Positions 18,496-24,492 of a DNA stretch of 31,898 bases are shown piece by piece (the stretch's first letter is position 1; each line of letters begins with the position of its first letter). The translations under genes were made by a program, and so were the position numbers. Source of the stretch: a virus; IMG/VR virus record IMGVR_UViG_3300033153_004969, positions 13,615 to 45,512 of that record. One strand, written 5' to 3'. The notes below the pieces were generated by a model, which had not been told where the DNA came from, did not search any database, and saw only the letters and a list, made by a program, of their open reading frames with translations.

Positions 18496-19670
18496 GGCGA
18501 ATCAATTGGACCCAACAGGAGATTGACTTTCTACTCGCAGAAGTAGATAAGAAGACTCCATACGCTAAGATTGCCTCACTGATGGGCAGCGAGTTTAAGC
18601 GTACATTCACATCAGACATGGTTAGGAACAGGGTTCATATACTTGGCAAGGCCAAGAAGAAAGAACCCAAGAAACTCCCGACCGTTGAGGAACAGGTGGA
18701 AGAACACCGCCTCAAGAAGAAAGTCAGCGAGAAGACCAAGCTGGAGAAGCAGTTGGTCGAAGAGGTTGAAAGGTTGGAGCGAGAGAAGACGCTGTGGTTT
18801 TCAATGGAAGACAACAGAACATCCTATCGCATCATACCCAGTAAGTCTCCCAAGGTAGAGGCAAGTGCCTTCCTTGTAATGTCTGACTGGCACATTGATG
18901 AGACGGTGAAACCAGGCACAGTCAACGGAATGAACGAGATGAACGAGAGGATTGCGGATGAGAGAATCCAAAACTTCTTCAACAACTCAATCGCTCTGTT
19001 GAAAATGGCTGGAGCAACCACGAAAATCAACAAGGTCGTACTGGCTATGCTCGGTGACTTCATTAGTGGTAGTATCCACGATGAGCTCATGGAAGCTAAC
19101 TGGTGTCGGCCAATTGAAGCAGTTATCTGGGTGGAGGAACGCCTAGTGGCTGGTATCAAGTTGATGCTGAAGGAAACCGACTTTGACTTCCTCGCTATAT
19201 GCCACACTGGTAACCACTCAAGGATTACCAAGAAGAAGCATATCGGCACTCAGACTGGTAACTCAACAGAGACCCTGTTGTACTACCACCTGAAGAGTAG
19301 GTTCAAAGACGAGCCACGGATTGATTTCGTCATTGCAGAAGGTTATCTGACCTACCTAGAGATAGGTAACAAGACAATCAGACTGCATCACGGAGATGGC
19401 TTCCGCTACAACGGAGGAGTTGGGGACATCTACCCAGGAGCTTATCGTTGGATTGGCAAGTCAAATGGCTCACGCCATGCAGACCTGGATGTCTTCGGAC
19501 ATCACCACGGCTACAGGAATGGAGGTAACTTCATCTGTAACGACTCACTCATCGGGTATACAGCTTACGCTGCCGAGAGAGGGTTCACCTTCCGCAGACC
19601 ATCACAGAGATTCTTCATGTACACCAAGCGTGGAGAAGTGATTGCAGAGTATCCAGTCTTCCTCGACTGA
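18492..19670 (+). CDS. Myb/HTH-like DNA-binding domain fused to calcineurin-like phosphoesterase
   Basis: Residues 4-52 (INWTQQEIDFLLAEVDK to VRNRVHILG) form a Myb/SANT or HTH-like three-helix unit, and 55-105 is a charged linker or coiled coil. The catalytic part shows the metallophosphoesterase signatures in order: SDWHID (Asp132, His134), LGDFISG (Asp189), GNHS (Asn241, His242), LHHGDGF and GHHHG near 335. These ligate two metal ions and hydrolyse phosphoesters. Phage enzymes of this class act on DNA ends, nucleotides or cyclic nucleotides; the attached DNA-binding domain favours a DNA substrate. GGAGG-type site TTTGGAGGTG precedes the ATG. Length is 392 residues. Confidence 0.85.
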   Translation: MRRINWTQQEIDFLLAEVDKKTPYAKIASLMGSEFKRTFTSDMVRNRVHILGKAKKKEPKKLPTVEEQVEEHRLKKKVSEKTKLEKQLVEEVERLEREKTLWFSMEDNRTSYRIIPSKSPKVEASAFLVMSDWHIDETVKPGTVNGMNEMNERIADERIQNFFNNSIALLKMAGATTKINKVVLAMLGDFISGSIHDELMEANWCRPIEAVIWVEERLVAGIKLMLKETDFDFLAICHTGNHSRITKKKHIGTQTGNSTETLLYYHLKSRFKDEPRIDFVIAEGYLTYLEIGNKTIRLHHGDGFRYNGGVGDIYPGAYRWIGKSNGSRHADLDVFGHHHGYRNGGNFICNDSLIGYTAYAAERGFTFRRPSQRFFMYTKRGEVIAEYPVFLD

Positions 19671-19674
19671 CCAG

Positions 19675-19703
19675 TTTGCACCCCATCCTAGGCATGATAT
19701 AAA
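19675..19703 (+). promoter_or_regulatory. Promoter TTTGCA-N17-TATAAA with extended -10
   Basis: TTTGCA at 19675-19680 (4/6) is spaced 17 bases from TATAAA at 19698-19703 (5/6), with TGA at 19695-19697 as an extended -10. It starts five bases after the metallophosphoesterase stop and would drive the operon of small genes from 19733. Confidence 0.5.
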
Positions 19704-19732
19704 ACTGCCTACCAATTTAACTAAGGAGGGGT

Positions 19733-20026
19733 ATGAAAGAAGCAGAAAAACGCAAACGTACACCAGTATTTTCAGGAGTATTACGATACTTCCCAGATGC
19801 AATTAGATATGTATCACAAGTATCTTTGGCTGGGAATGAACAACACCACCCAGACGAGCCACTACATTGGGATAGGAGTAAGTCCACAGACGAACTAGAT
19901 GCCCTTACCAGACACTTAATAGACGCTGGTAAAACTGATACAGATGGCATATTACATAGCGGAAAGATGGCTTGGAGAGCTTTAGCAGCCCTTCAAAAAG
20001 AGCTAGAAGATTTGAATAAGGAATGA
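19733..20026 (+). CDS. dATP/dGTP diphosphohydrolase N-terminal-type domain protein
   Basis: AAGGAGGGG at 19722-19730 is a strong ribosome site. The 97-residue protein reads VLRYFPDAIRYVSQVSLAGN, EQHHPDEPLHWDRSKSTDEL, DALTRHLIDAG and GILHSGKMAWRALAALQKEL, an all-helical pattern I recognise as the small domain annotated as dATP/dGTP diphosphohydrolase N-terminal (DUF5664-like) in phages. In that family it belongs to the MazG-like all-alpha nucleotide pyrophosphatase group. Here it stands alone, without a visible second domain. It shares the operon with a nucleotidase, so it may tune dNTP pools. Activity is inferred. Confidence 0.65.
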   Translation: MKEAEKRKRTPVFSGVLRYFPDAIRYVSQVSLAGNEQHHPDEPLHWDRSKSTDELDALTRHLIDAGKTDTDGILHSGKMAWRALAALQKELEDLNKE

Positions 20027-20054
20027 TGCACCTTACAACTAGGAGGTATCAAAA

Positions 20055-20309
20055 ATGAGTGTCTTAGACGTGGTTGGAATGCTACTCGTTCTAACATTTA
20101 ACTTCCTCTTTTTTGTGAGGAAGGATTACAGGCCATGGTACTTGGCGTGTGGGCTGGTAGTGATTACATTCTCTATCTGGCTCTACAACCCGAGCGCTAC
20201 TGGCGCCATCTGGTTCAACCTGATTTCTCTGGCGTGTATTTTGTATGGGATTTACAACCCACCAATACCACCAAAGCCGAAGGAGTCCAGATTCAAACCG
20301 CCCTTCTAG
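20055..20309 (+). CDS. Small membrane protein, three predicted TM helices
   Basis: An AGGAGG site lies at 20041-20046. The 84-residue protein has hydrophobic helices at about 4-20 (LDVVGMLLVLTFNFLFFV), 28-43 (YLACGLVVITFSIWLY) and 50-66 (AIWFNLISLACILYGIY), then a proline- and lysine-rich cytoplasmic-type tail (NPPIPPKPKESRFKPPF). No family is recognised. In this operon it could be an accessory lysis or host-modifying membrane protein; nothing decides this. Confidence 0.7.
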   Translation: MSVLDVVGMLLVLTFNFLFFVRKDYRPWYLACGLVVITFSIWLYNPSATGAIWFNLISLACILYGIYNPPIPPKPKESRFKPPF

Positions 20310-20324
20310 GGCAAAGGAGAACCC

Positions 20325-20498
20325 GTGAAGTACTATCTCAACTGTGCTGATGAAGATTGTGATTGCAAACATCTCATCCTAGTAGAGGTTGAGGTAGAAG
20401 GCGACACATTCTTAATGAGGCTGAGGTGTAACTTCTGTGACACCATTACTACTTTTAACTTGTGGGAAATCTACGAGGACAGAGGTGGTGATGCGTAA
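20325..20498 (+). CDS. Small Cys-rich protein, GTG start (zinc-ribbon-like)
   Basis: A GTG at 20325 follows AAAGGAGA at 20313-20320. The 57-residue product has CADEDCDCKH near the start and RCNFCDTI (Cys35, Cys38) in the middle, giving two cysteine clusters that could bind zinc. Its TAA overlaps the next ATG (TAATG at 20496-20500), so the two Cys-rich proteins are translationally coupled. No family is assigned. A DNA- or RNA-binding accessory role is possible. Confidence 0.7.
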   Translation: MKYYLNCADEDCDCKHLILVEVEVEGDTFLMRLRCNFCDTITTFNLWEIYEDRGGDA

Positions 20499-20689
20499 TG
20501 GATATCAAACTCAGCTGCTCTATTTGTAATTGTGAAGGATTCAAACTAGAGACGATACAGGTAGACACCAAGGAGGAGACAATCTTCCTACTGGGTGAAT
20601 GTCCATACTGTAATCGTTTTGTGCGAATCTCTCTCAATGAGACCATACAAGAGGCTTTAAAGGAGGCCGACAATGGAGACTGTTCTTAA
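20498..20689 (+). CDS. Small zinc-ribbon-like protein
   Basis: The 63-residue product has CSICNC near residue 7 and GECPYCNRFV near residue 34, the two knuckles of a zinc ribbon, and an acidic C-terminal helix (LNETIQEALKEADNG). The two ribbon proteins in tandem (this and the one at 20325) have the same general plan of strand, CxxC, strand, and acidic tail, and could be old duplicates. The start shares bases with the upstream stop. Function unknown. Confidence 0.7.
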   Translation: MDIKLSCSICNCEGFKLETIQVDTKEETIFLLGECPYCNRFVRISLNETIQEALKEADNGDCS

Positions 20690-20786
20690 AATCTTCGGCA
20701 TTGCCTGTGGGCTTGCCGTTGTCAGCTATGCCATCTATCTAACGGTAGCTGGCTACAACGACAAGGAGGACAACTGTGACTCGTGA
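20673..20786 (+). CDS. 37-residue single-TM membrane peptide
   Basis: AAAGGAGG at 20659-20666 precedes ATG 20673. The peptide is one hydrophobic helix (VLKIFGIACGLAVVSYAIYL) with a short polar tail. It overlaps both the upstream stop and the downstream GTG at 20776. Size and layout are those of phage membrane micropeptides; the function is not readable. Confidence 0.6.
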   Translation: METVLKIFGIACGLAVVSYAIYLTVAGYNDKEDNCDS

Positions 20787-20961
20787 GGAGTACAGGGCTC
20801 AGTTCAGAGCCGCACTTATCCATGGTGATGACCTAATGGCTGCGCTGTGGGAATGCCAAGTCCACCGCATCCACATGGGCAAAACCAAGGAAGACCTTGA
20901 CGACCTTCATGGAGAAGTTCTCCAAGAAGTCAGAGCAGAGGGTTATCCCATCTGCAACTAG
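20776..20961 (+). CDS. Small acidic helical protein, GTG start
   Basis: AAGGAGGA at 20763-20770 places the start at GTG 20776. The 61-residue product (TREEYRAQFRAALIHGDDLM, then HMGKTKEDLDDLHGEVLQEV) is helical and acidic, with no Cys cluster or membrane segment. Its stop is directly followed by the AGGAGG of the nucleotidase gene, so it belongs to the same operon. No family is recognised. Confidence 0.6.
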   Translation: MTREEYRAQFRAALIHGDDLMAALWECQVHRIHMGKTKEDLDDLHGEVLQEVRAEGYPICN

Positions 20962-20971
20962 GAGGTGCGTA

Positions 20972-21526
20972 TTGCGCATTGGAGTCGACATAGACGGCAC
21001 AATCTGCAACTTCTCCTATGCATTTTGCTCTATAGCCTGGGAAGTATTCGGCTATAAGACAAGGTGGAAGGAGCTGTCGCAGGGTGTACACCGTACACAG
21101 TTCTTGGAAGTCTATGACTACATGATTCGTGAAAACGTGTTTCTCTCCATACAGCCGTATGCAGGAGCCGTGGACACGCTGAAGTCGTGGAAAGCCCAGG
21201 GACATGAAATCGTCTACATTACCCGTAGGCGTCCAGGAAACGACCAGAACCTGCTGATTAAGCATGAGACCCAGACTAAGCTCTGGATTGTGCAGAATCA
21301 TTTCCCACCAGGAGATGTTATCTTTACGCAGGACAAGCTGGATTACTGTGAAGCTAATGCAATCCCAATCCTAGTAGAGGACTATCTGAAAGATGCCCTC
21401 GAATGGACTGGAGCATTCTTCGCAAGCTCAGGCACTAGGTTTAGGGTTTATCTTATTGATAGGCCTTGGAACCAGGGAGACTACCCTCACAGGATTAAAG
21501 ACCTGTCGGCGGTGGAAGTTGGCTAA
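20972..21526 (+). CDS. HAD-superfamily 5'(3')-nucleotidase, TTG start
   Basis: The start is set at TTG 20972, six bases after GGAGG at 20961-20965; the frame is open upstream but only through the previous gene. The 184-residue protein begins RIGVDIDGTICNF, the HAD motif I with nucleophile Asp6 and Asp8, then IVYITRRRPGN (motif II) and QDKLDY with LVEDYLKDAL (motif III/IV). This matches the 5'(3')-deoxyribonucleotidase-like group found in many phages, which removes phosphate from dNMPs. The neighbouring dATP/dGTP diphosphohydrolase-type domain would supply dNMPs, so both may shape the nucleotide pool. Confidence 0.8.
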   Translation: MRIGVDIDGTICNFSYAFCSIAWEVFGYKTRWKELSQGVHRTQFLEVYDYMIRENVFLSIQPYAGAVDTLKSWKAQGHEIVYITRRRPGNDQNLLIKHETQTKLWIVQNHFPPGDVIFTQDKLDYCEANAIPILVEDYLKDALEWTGAFFASSGTRFRVYLIDRPWNQGDYPHRIKDLSAVEVG

Positions 21527-21782
21527 GAGCAGAAAGGCCAGAAGGTCTAAAAGGGCTAGGAAGCGTAATGTCAGTGGACATCATGTAATCCCCAAAAGTC
21601 GCGGTGGTAGGGATGTAAGTGTAGTACGAATAAGTACGCGGGCACACGAAGCTTGGCATGTGTTATTCGGAAACGCTCTCCCCTACGAAGCGCAACTGTT
21701 AATTGACAAGTACTGGTCGACTCAAGAGGTCGACGACACTGTGGAAATCCCACGGCAGTGCAAGTGCTATTTCAGGCGCTAA
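21519..21782 (+). CDS. HNH-like protein, TTG start, central Asn missing
   Basis: A TTG at 21519 after GGTGGAAG opens an 87-residue frame overlapping the nucleotidase stop; a longer frame to 21393 is hidden inside that gene. After a strongly basic N-terminus (AKSRKARRSKRARKRNVSG) comes GHHVIPKSRGG, the first HNH half, then HEAWHVLFGNALP with His43 and His47. The spacing matches compact HNH endonucleases lacking zinc knuckles, but the usual Asn between the halves reads Val (DVSVVRIS). It may be a weakened or structural HNH relative. It is the last gene before a strong terminator. Confidence 0.6.
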   Translation: MAKSRKARRSKRARKRNVSGHHVIPKSRGGRDVSVVRISTRAHEAWHVLFGNALPYEAQLLIDKYWSTQEVDDTVEIPRQCKCYFRR

Positions 21783-21802
21783 AGGAGGCGGTACCTCTAA
21801 TC

Positions 21803-21830
21803 AGGAGGGGGTTTATAACCCCTTCCTTTT
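21803..21830 (+). terminator. Strong rho-independent terminator
   Basis: AGGAGGGGG at 21803-21811 pairs with CCCCTTCCT at 21819-21827 around loop TTTATAA, with one G-T pair, followed by TTTT and an AT-rich tail. It ends the operon that begins at 19733. The stem contains AGGAGG, but no start codon follows. Confidence 0.85.
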
Positions 21831-21841
21831 ACTTTAGATAG

Positions 21842-21882
21842 TATAATGAAGAGACATATATATTAAGCAAGAAGGAGATACA
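21842..21882 (+). promoter_or_regulatory. TATAAT promoter and leader, class shared with 25837
   Basis: TAGTATAATGA begins at 21839 with TATAAT at 21842-21847; ATATATTAAG follows, then AAGGAG and ATG 21883. The region at 25834-25880 has the same order: TAGTATAATGA, ATATATTAAG, GGAGG, ATG. No clear -35 is visible, because the upstream bases belong to the terminator. Confidence 0.5.
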
Positions 21883-22218
21883 ATGCCAAGAAAGGTATCA
21901 AGTAGAACAAACAGAGGAAAACGCAACAGAGCCTCTATTAAAAAGACCAAGCGAACAGTCAAAAACATTAAAGAGGACGCACGCAGAAGTGTCCGTTCTG
22001 CCGTAATAAAGACAAAGAAGTTTCTAAAGACGCCAGCCAGAAAAGCTGCTAGACGTAAGCAAGACGTTTTAAGAAGTGGCAAGCAGGGACCAATATCTGA
22101 TAGTGTTAGAGACTTGTTGATAAAAAGAAAGAACGCGGCCAGAGCTCGCGCTAGGAAGAACCAAAAGGTTGTTCTAGACCCCAAAAAACGCAAACAGAAA
22201 GCCAGAGACCAACGATAA
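21883..22218 (+). CDS. Very basic, histone-like protein
   Basis: AGAAGGAGATACA gives a strong start at 21883. The 111-residue product is about one-third Lys and Arg from end to end (RTNRGKRNRASIKKTKRTVK; TPARKAARRKQDVLR; KKRKQKARDQR), has almost no hydrophobic core, and lacks Cys. It resembles histone-H1-like or DNA-condensing tails by composition only. It has its own promoter-like leader, shared with the acidic peptide at 25881. Likely roles are packaging of phage DNA, binding of host DNA or binding of RNA. No motif distinguishes them. Confidence 0.65.
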   Translation: MPRKVSSRTNRGKRNRASIKKTKRTVKNIKEDARRSVRSAVIKTKKFLKTPARKAARRKQDVLRSGKQGPISDSVRDLLIKRKNAARARARKNQKVVLDPKKRKQKARDQR

Positions 22219-22248
22219 AAACAAAAGATATATCATTCAATCCCCAAG

Positions 22249-22350
22249 ATGATAGAGCTTATCAAAAAGACCTGGTTTTATATCAGGCTAGTGTGGAAGC
22301 ACGAAATGAAGAAAGCAATTAAATGGCTGGACAAGACATTCACAAAATAA
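22249..22350 (+). CDS. Possible 33-residue amphipathic peptide
   Basis: An ATG at 22249 opens a frame (start MIELIKKTWFYIRLVWKHE) that fills the 104-base gap after the basic protein and runs 28 bases into the peptidase gene. It is a mix of aromatic and lysine residues, like an amphipathic or membrane-active helix. The ribosome site is poor, so it may be chance. Confidence 0.3.
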   Translation: MIELIKKTWFYIRLVWKHEMKKAIKWLDKTFTK

Positions 22351-23177
22351 ATAGTGGCGGAGTACCCGACCTAGAAGACGGACGGGACTTTCCGTTTGAA
22401 GCATTCGTAGGAGCTGAGGGAGACTTCCCAACTACATACGATTGGCGTGACCAGTATCCAATTAAAAAGAAGGGTCAATGGAGGAGCTGGGCATGTACTG
22501 GTTTCACTACTTCTTCATACGCAGAGGTATTAAACTTTGCAGAAACAGGTGAATACCTAGAGCTATCACCGCGCTGGATATATGCATTCGTTTCACTAGG
22601 GATGTATCAGGGTGCCTACACCAGACACGCTGTTATGCGGTTGGTAAATGCAGGTGACGCCCCAGAAGCAATCTTCGGCAGTGAACCAATGACAGAAGAA
22701 CACATGACTGACACCTCTGGCTCTACCCCAGCTATAGAAGCTGAAGCTCTTATTTATAAAGCAAGACTGGCCACCTCTATTACAGATAAAGACAATTTTG
22801 AACTATTAAAACTTGCCATCTACCAGAACAAAGGGATTACCCTAGGTATCGGCAACCATGTTATGTATGCACCAGCTTATAATGAAGATGAAATAATTTG
22901 CCAAGACTCACTGTATGGCAACGATAGAGTAATCACTAGAGCTAATGTAGAGGCAGGCAAGCTACATAGCTTGTGGACTATAATTGATGAGGTAAACGAA
23001 GAGGAGAATGATATGACAGTAAATGAGGGAAATGCAAACGGCATTCTATATGCCATCACAAAAAAGGTCGACAACCCAGAGAAGAAAGCTCTGGCAGATG
23101 CTCTAAATAACGGTGACCAGAAGACGGCCACCAATATAATAGAGAACGCTATATTAAGTAAAATACAGGAGCTATAG
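22323..23177 (+). CDS. Papain-like (C1 family) cysteine peptidase
   Basis: The 284-residue protein has a short pro-like lead (DLEDGRDFPFEAF), then TTYDWRDQYPIKKKGQWRSW and ACTGFTTSSYAE. This is the papain active-site layout: Gln52 for the oxyanion hole and Cys58 as nucleophile at a helix start. The His is in IGNHVMYAPAY (His179), after strand GITLGIG, and QDSLYG (Asp195) stands where papain has Asn (usually NSWG). A C-terminal 55-residue extension (NPEKKALADALNNGDQKTA) is not part of the catalytic domain. No signal peptide is seen. The gene lies before a small membrane protein, so it could be the endolysin or a virion protease. Confidence 0.75.
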   Translation: MAGQDIHKINSGGVPDLEDGRDFPFEAFVGAEGDFPTTYDWRDQYPIKKKGQWRSWACTGFTTSSYAEVLNFAETGEYLELSPRWIYAFVSLGMYQGAYTRHAVMRLVNAGDAPEAIFGSEPMTEEHMTDTSGSTPAIEAEALIYKARLATSITDKDNFELLKLAIYQNKGITLGIGNHVMYAPAYNEDEIICQDSLYGNDRVITRANVEAGKLHSLWTIIDEVNEEENDMTVNEGNANGILYAITKKVDNPEKKALADALNNGDQKTATNIIENAILSKIQEL

Positions 23178-23178
23178 T

Positions 23179-23340
23179 ATGTTCGCAGGATACAAGACTT
23201 ATACTTTCGCTTTCTTGTTAGCTTTGTTGGTCATCGTACAAGCATGGGGTTGGATTGAATTCACACCAGAACTTTACGACACCTTATTCGCAGCCTTTGG
23301 GTTCGGAACAGCTTTCGGAATTCGCGACGCAATCAAGTAA
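23179..23340 (+). CDS. Small two-TM protein, holin candidate
   Basis: AGGAG at 23167-23171 precedes ATG 23179, one base after the peptidase stop. The 53 residues form a hydrophobic helix (TFAFLLALLVIVQAWGWI), a short ITP-like turn (EFTPELYD) and a second glycine-rich helix (TLFAAFGFGTAFGI) ending in RDAIK. Small phage holin-like proteins next to a lysin have this form. No sequence family is certain. It ends at a strong terminator. Confidence 0.6.
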   Translation: MFAGYKTYTFAFLLALLVIVQAWGWIEFTPELYDTLFAAFGFGTAFGIRDAIK

Positions 23341-23360
23341 GACAAAAAGAAATTATAAAA

Positions 23361-23392
23361 GAAGAGCACCCATTTCTGGGTGTTCTTTCTTT
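23361..23392. terminator. Bidirectional terminator between convergent operons
   Basis: AGAGCACCC at 23363-23371 pairs with GGGTGTTCT at 23378-23386 around loop ATTTCT, with flanking A-T pairs. A T-rich tract (TTCTTTCTTTCT) follows on the plus strand, and the minus-strand side has TCTTTTATAATTTC. It sits between the + gene ending at 23340 and the - gene ending at 23421. Confidence 0.8.
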
Positions 23393-23420
23393 CTTTCTAG
23401 GAACACAACGACGTTATGTT

Positions 23421-23633
23421 CTACCCGAGTAATACTTCTTCTAGTGTCAGTGTATCTAGGTTCAGAACCTCAGCATACTTGGCTAAGGTCTCTGGTCTAT
23501 TTTTACGCCCCCAGAGCTGCATAATCAGCTGGTACGGAATACCAGTCTTTTGAGTGAAGTCGTAGTAGCTGTTATAGCCAGCACTAATCACTAAATCTCT
23601 TGGGCTCTTTATTAGTTTCGCATCTGAGGTCAT
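23421..23633 (-). CDS. XRE/Cro-like helix-turn-helix protein
   Basis: The 70-residue protein has a DNA-binding layout: SPRDLVISAGYNSYYDFTQK, TGIPYQLIMQLWGRKNRPET and LAKYAEVLNLDTLTLEEVLL. The second helix-turn-helix segment followed by 'LAKYAEVLNL' is the usual end of XRE-family domains. It is the last gene of the minus module and overlaps the nuclease start region by 50 bases, so it may autoregulate the module or be a small repressor. A target cannot be read, although ACATGTA-type sites occur at minus-strand promoters. Confidence 0.65.
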   Translation of the reverse strand: MTSDAKLIKSPRDLVISAGYNSYYDFTQKTGIPYQLIMQLWGRKNRPETLAKYAEVLNLDTLTLEEVLLG

Positions 23634-23964
23634 CTATCTCCTTTTGCATATTTAATATATCTTCTAGGTGTACACAAGCAATGATAGGCTTTCCATTACT
23701 GTGAATCACTAACATGGGTGGGCTGTTGAGAGATGCCTGGCTTTCAGCCTGCTTCCAGAACTCATAGAACTTAATCTTTTCTTGGTTCTTGGCCTCTATA
23801 GTCCACGGAAATTGTGGACAGAAGACATCTCCCTTCAGTCTGAACGCACCACTACCTGCCATTCTAGTAGCTTGGTAGCCGAACTTGGTTTCAATCATCT
23901 TCGCGATGTCTTTCTCAAGTCGTTGGCCTTTTGCTTTTCTAGACCTGTATGTGTTCGCTGTCAT
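23584..23964 (-). CDS. PD-(D/E)XK nuclease, Hjc-like resolvase
   Basis: The start at 23964 (MTANTYRSRKAKG) is preferred because GGGGGA sits six bases upstream on the minus strand; ATG 23985 lacks a site. The 126-residue protein has the archaeal-type Holliday-junction resolvase pattern: RSRKAKGQRLEKDIAKMI with Glu17, then RMAGSGAFRLKGDVFC (Asp46) and TIEAKNQ (Glu57, Lys59), the PD-(D/E)XK core. Such enzymes cut branched DNA. It is in an operon with an OB-like protein and a RecB-like nuclease, which supports recombination or resolution before packaging. It overlaps the upstream gene's end by 26 bases. Confidence 0.75.
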   Translation of the reverse strand: MTANTYRSRKAKGQRLEKDIAKMIETKFGYQATRMAGSGAFRLKGDVFCPQFPWTIEAKNQEKIKFYEFWKQAESQASLNSPPMLVIHSNGKPIIACVHLEDILNMQKEIDDLRCETNKEPKRFSD

Positions 23965-24373
23965 CAGTTCCCCCAGTGGCTTCATCTCTTGCTATAGCGT
24001 CATCTATCTTATTCTGCTCATCGTCATAGCTCCCCTCAGGAGTTGTTAGCTTTTTAAGCATTTCCTTTATCTCTTTGGTGTCTTCATACATTTGGTAGAC
24101 AGTGTCTTCTAGTGATGTTGGTAGCTCACCATCCTGTAGACTGGCATCTTGTACATACCATCTAGAGGTAGTCTCTTGTCCTTGATAGTCATAACTACTC
24201 TCTCTAACCATCCATGCTACCTTGTCTCCAATCTTGAACTTACCTTCTGCTGAGTTGATGGTGTTTCTCTTATCACCAAACTCTATGCTGTACTTATAGA
24301 AAGGCTCACCCTTCTTGTTCTGTTTTTCTATCTTTTCTGTTATCTCTCCTTGTACGCTAATTACTTTGTCCAT
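23939..24373 (-). CDS. OB-fold/SSB-like protein with acidic tail
   Basis: The 144-residue protein begins with a probable five-strand OB barrel (ISVQGEITEKIEKQNKKGEP, FYKYSIEFGDKRNTI, KIGDKVAWMVRESSYD, SRWYVQDASL), followed by a charged helix (YQMYEDTKEIKEMLKKL) and a disordered acidic end (DEATGGTDDSEHIQV). SSB proteins end in a short acidic tail used to recruit partners; the end here is acidic but lacks the terminal hydrophobic tip. It is between two nucleases, which suggests single-stranded DNA binding. GAGGACACGT before the ATG is the ribosome site. Confidence 0.5.
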   Translation of the reverse strand: MDKVISVQGEITEKIEKQNKKGEPFYKYSIEFGDKRNTINSAEGKFKIGDKVAWMVRESSYDYQGQETTSRWYVQDASLQDGELPTSLEDTVYQMYEDTKEIKEMLKKLTTPEGSYDDEQNKIDDAIARDEATGGTDDSEHIQV

Positions 24374-24429
24374 ACGTGTCCTCTTTCTTAATTTACTCTC
24401 CTATAACTAATCGTTTTTAGCCCCTCTAG

Positions 24430-24461
24430 CCCCAAAGTAATGGTAGAGTACCTGTTTGGGG
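24430..24461. promoter_or_regulatory. Dyad in the gap upstream of the OB-like gene
   Basis: CCCCAAA at 24430-24436 pairs with TTTGGGG at 24455-24461. Inside, GGTA 24442-24445 pairs with TACC 24449-24452 around GAG. The AGCCCC tct AGCCCC direct repeat lies just beside it (24419-24433). It sits in a 119-base gap between two minus-strand genes and may be an intergenic RNA hairpin or operator. Confidence 0.35.
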
Positions 24462-24492
24462 GTTAACGTGCGCTACAGAGCCTCCTAGACGC

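Noticed and set aside
20091-20372. 93-residue minus-strand frame
   Set aside because: Antisense to the small membrane protein and the start of the next gene; no ribosome site and no domain.
23255-23524. 89-residue plus-strand frame over the terminator
   Set aside because: It crosses the small membrane protein gene, a strong bidirectional terminator and a minus-strand gene; not credible.
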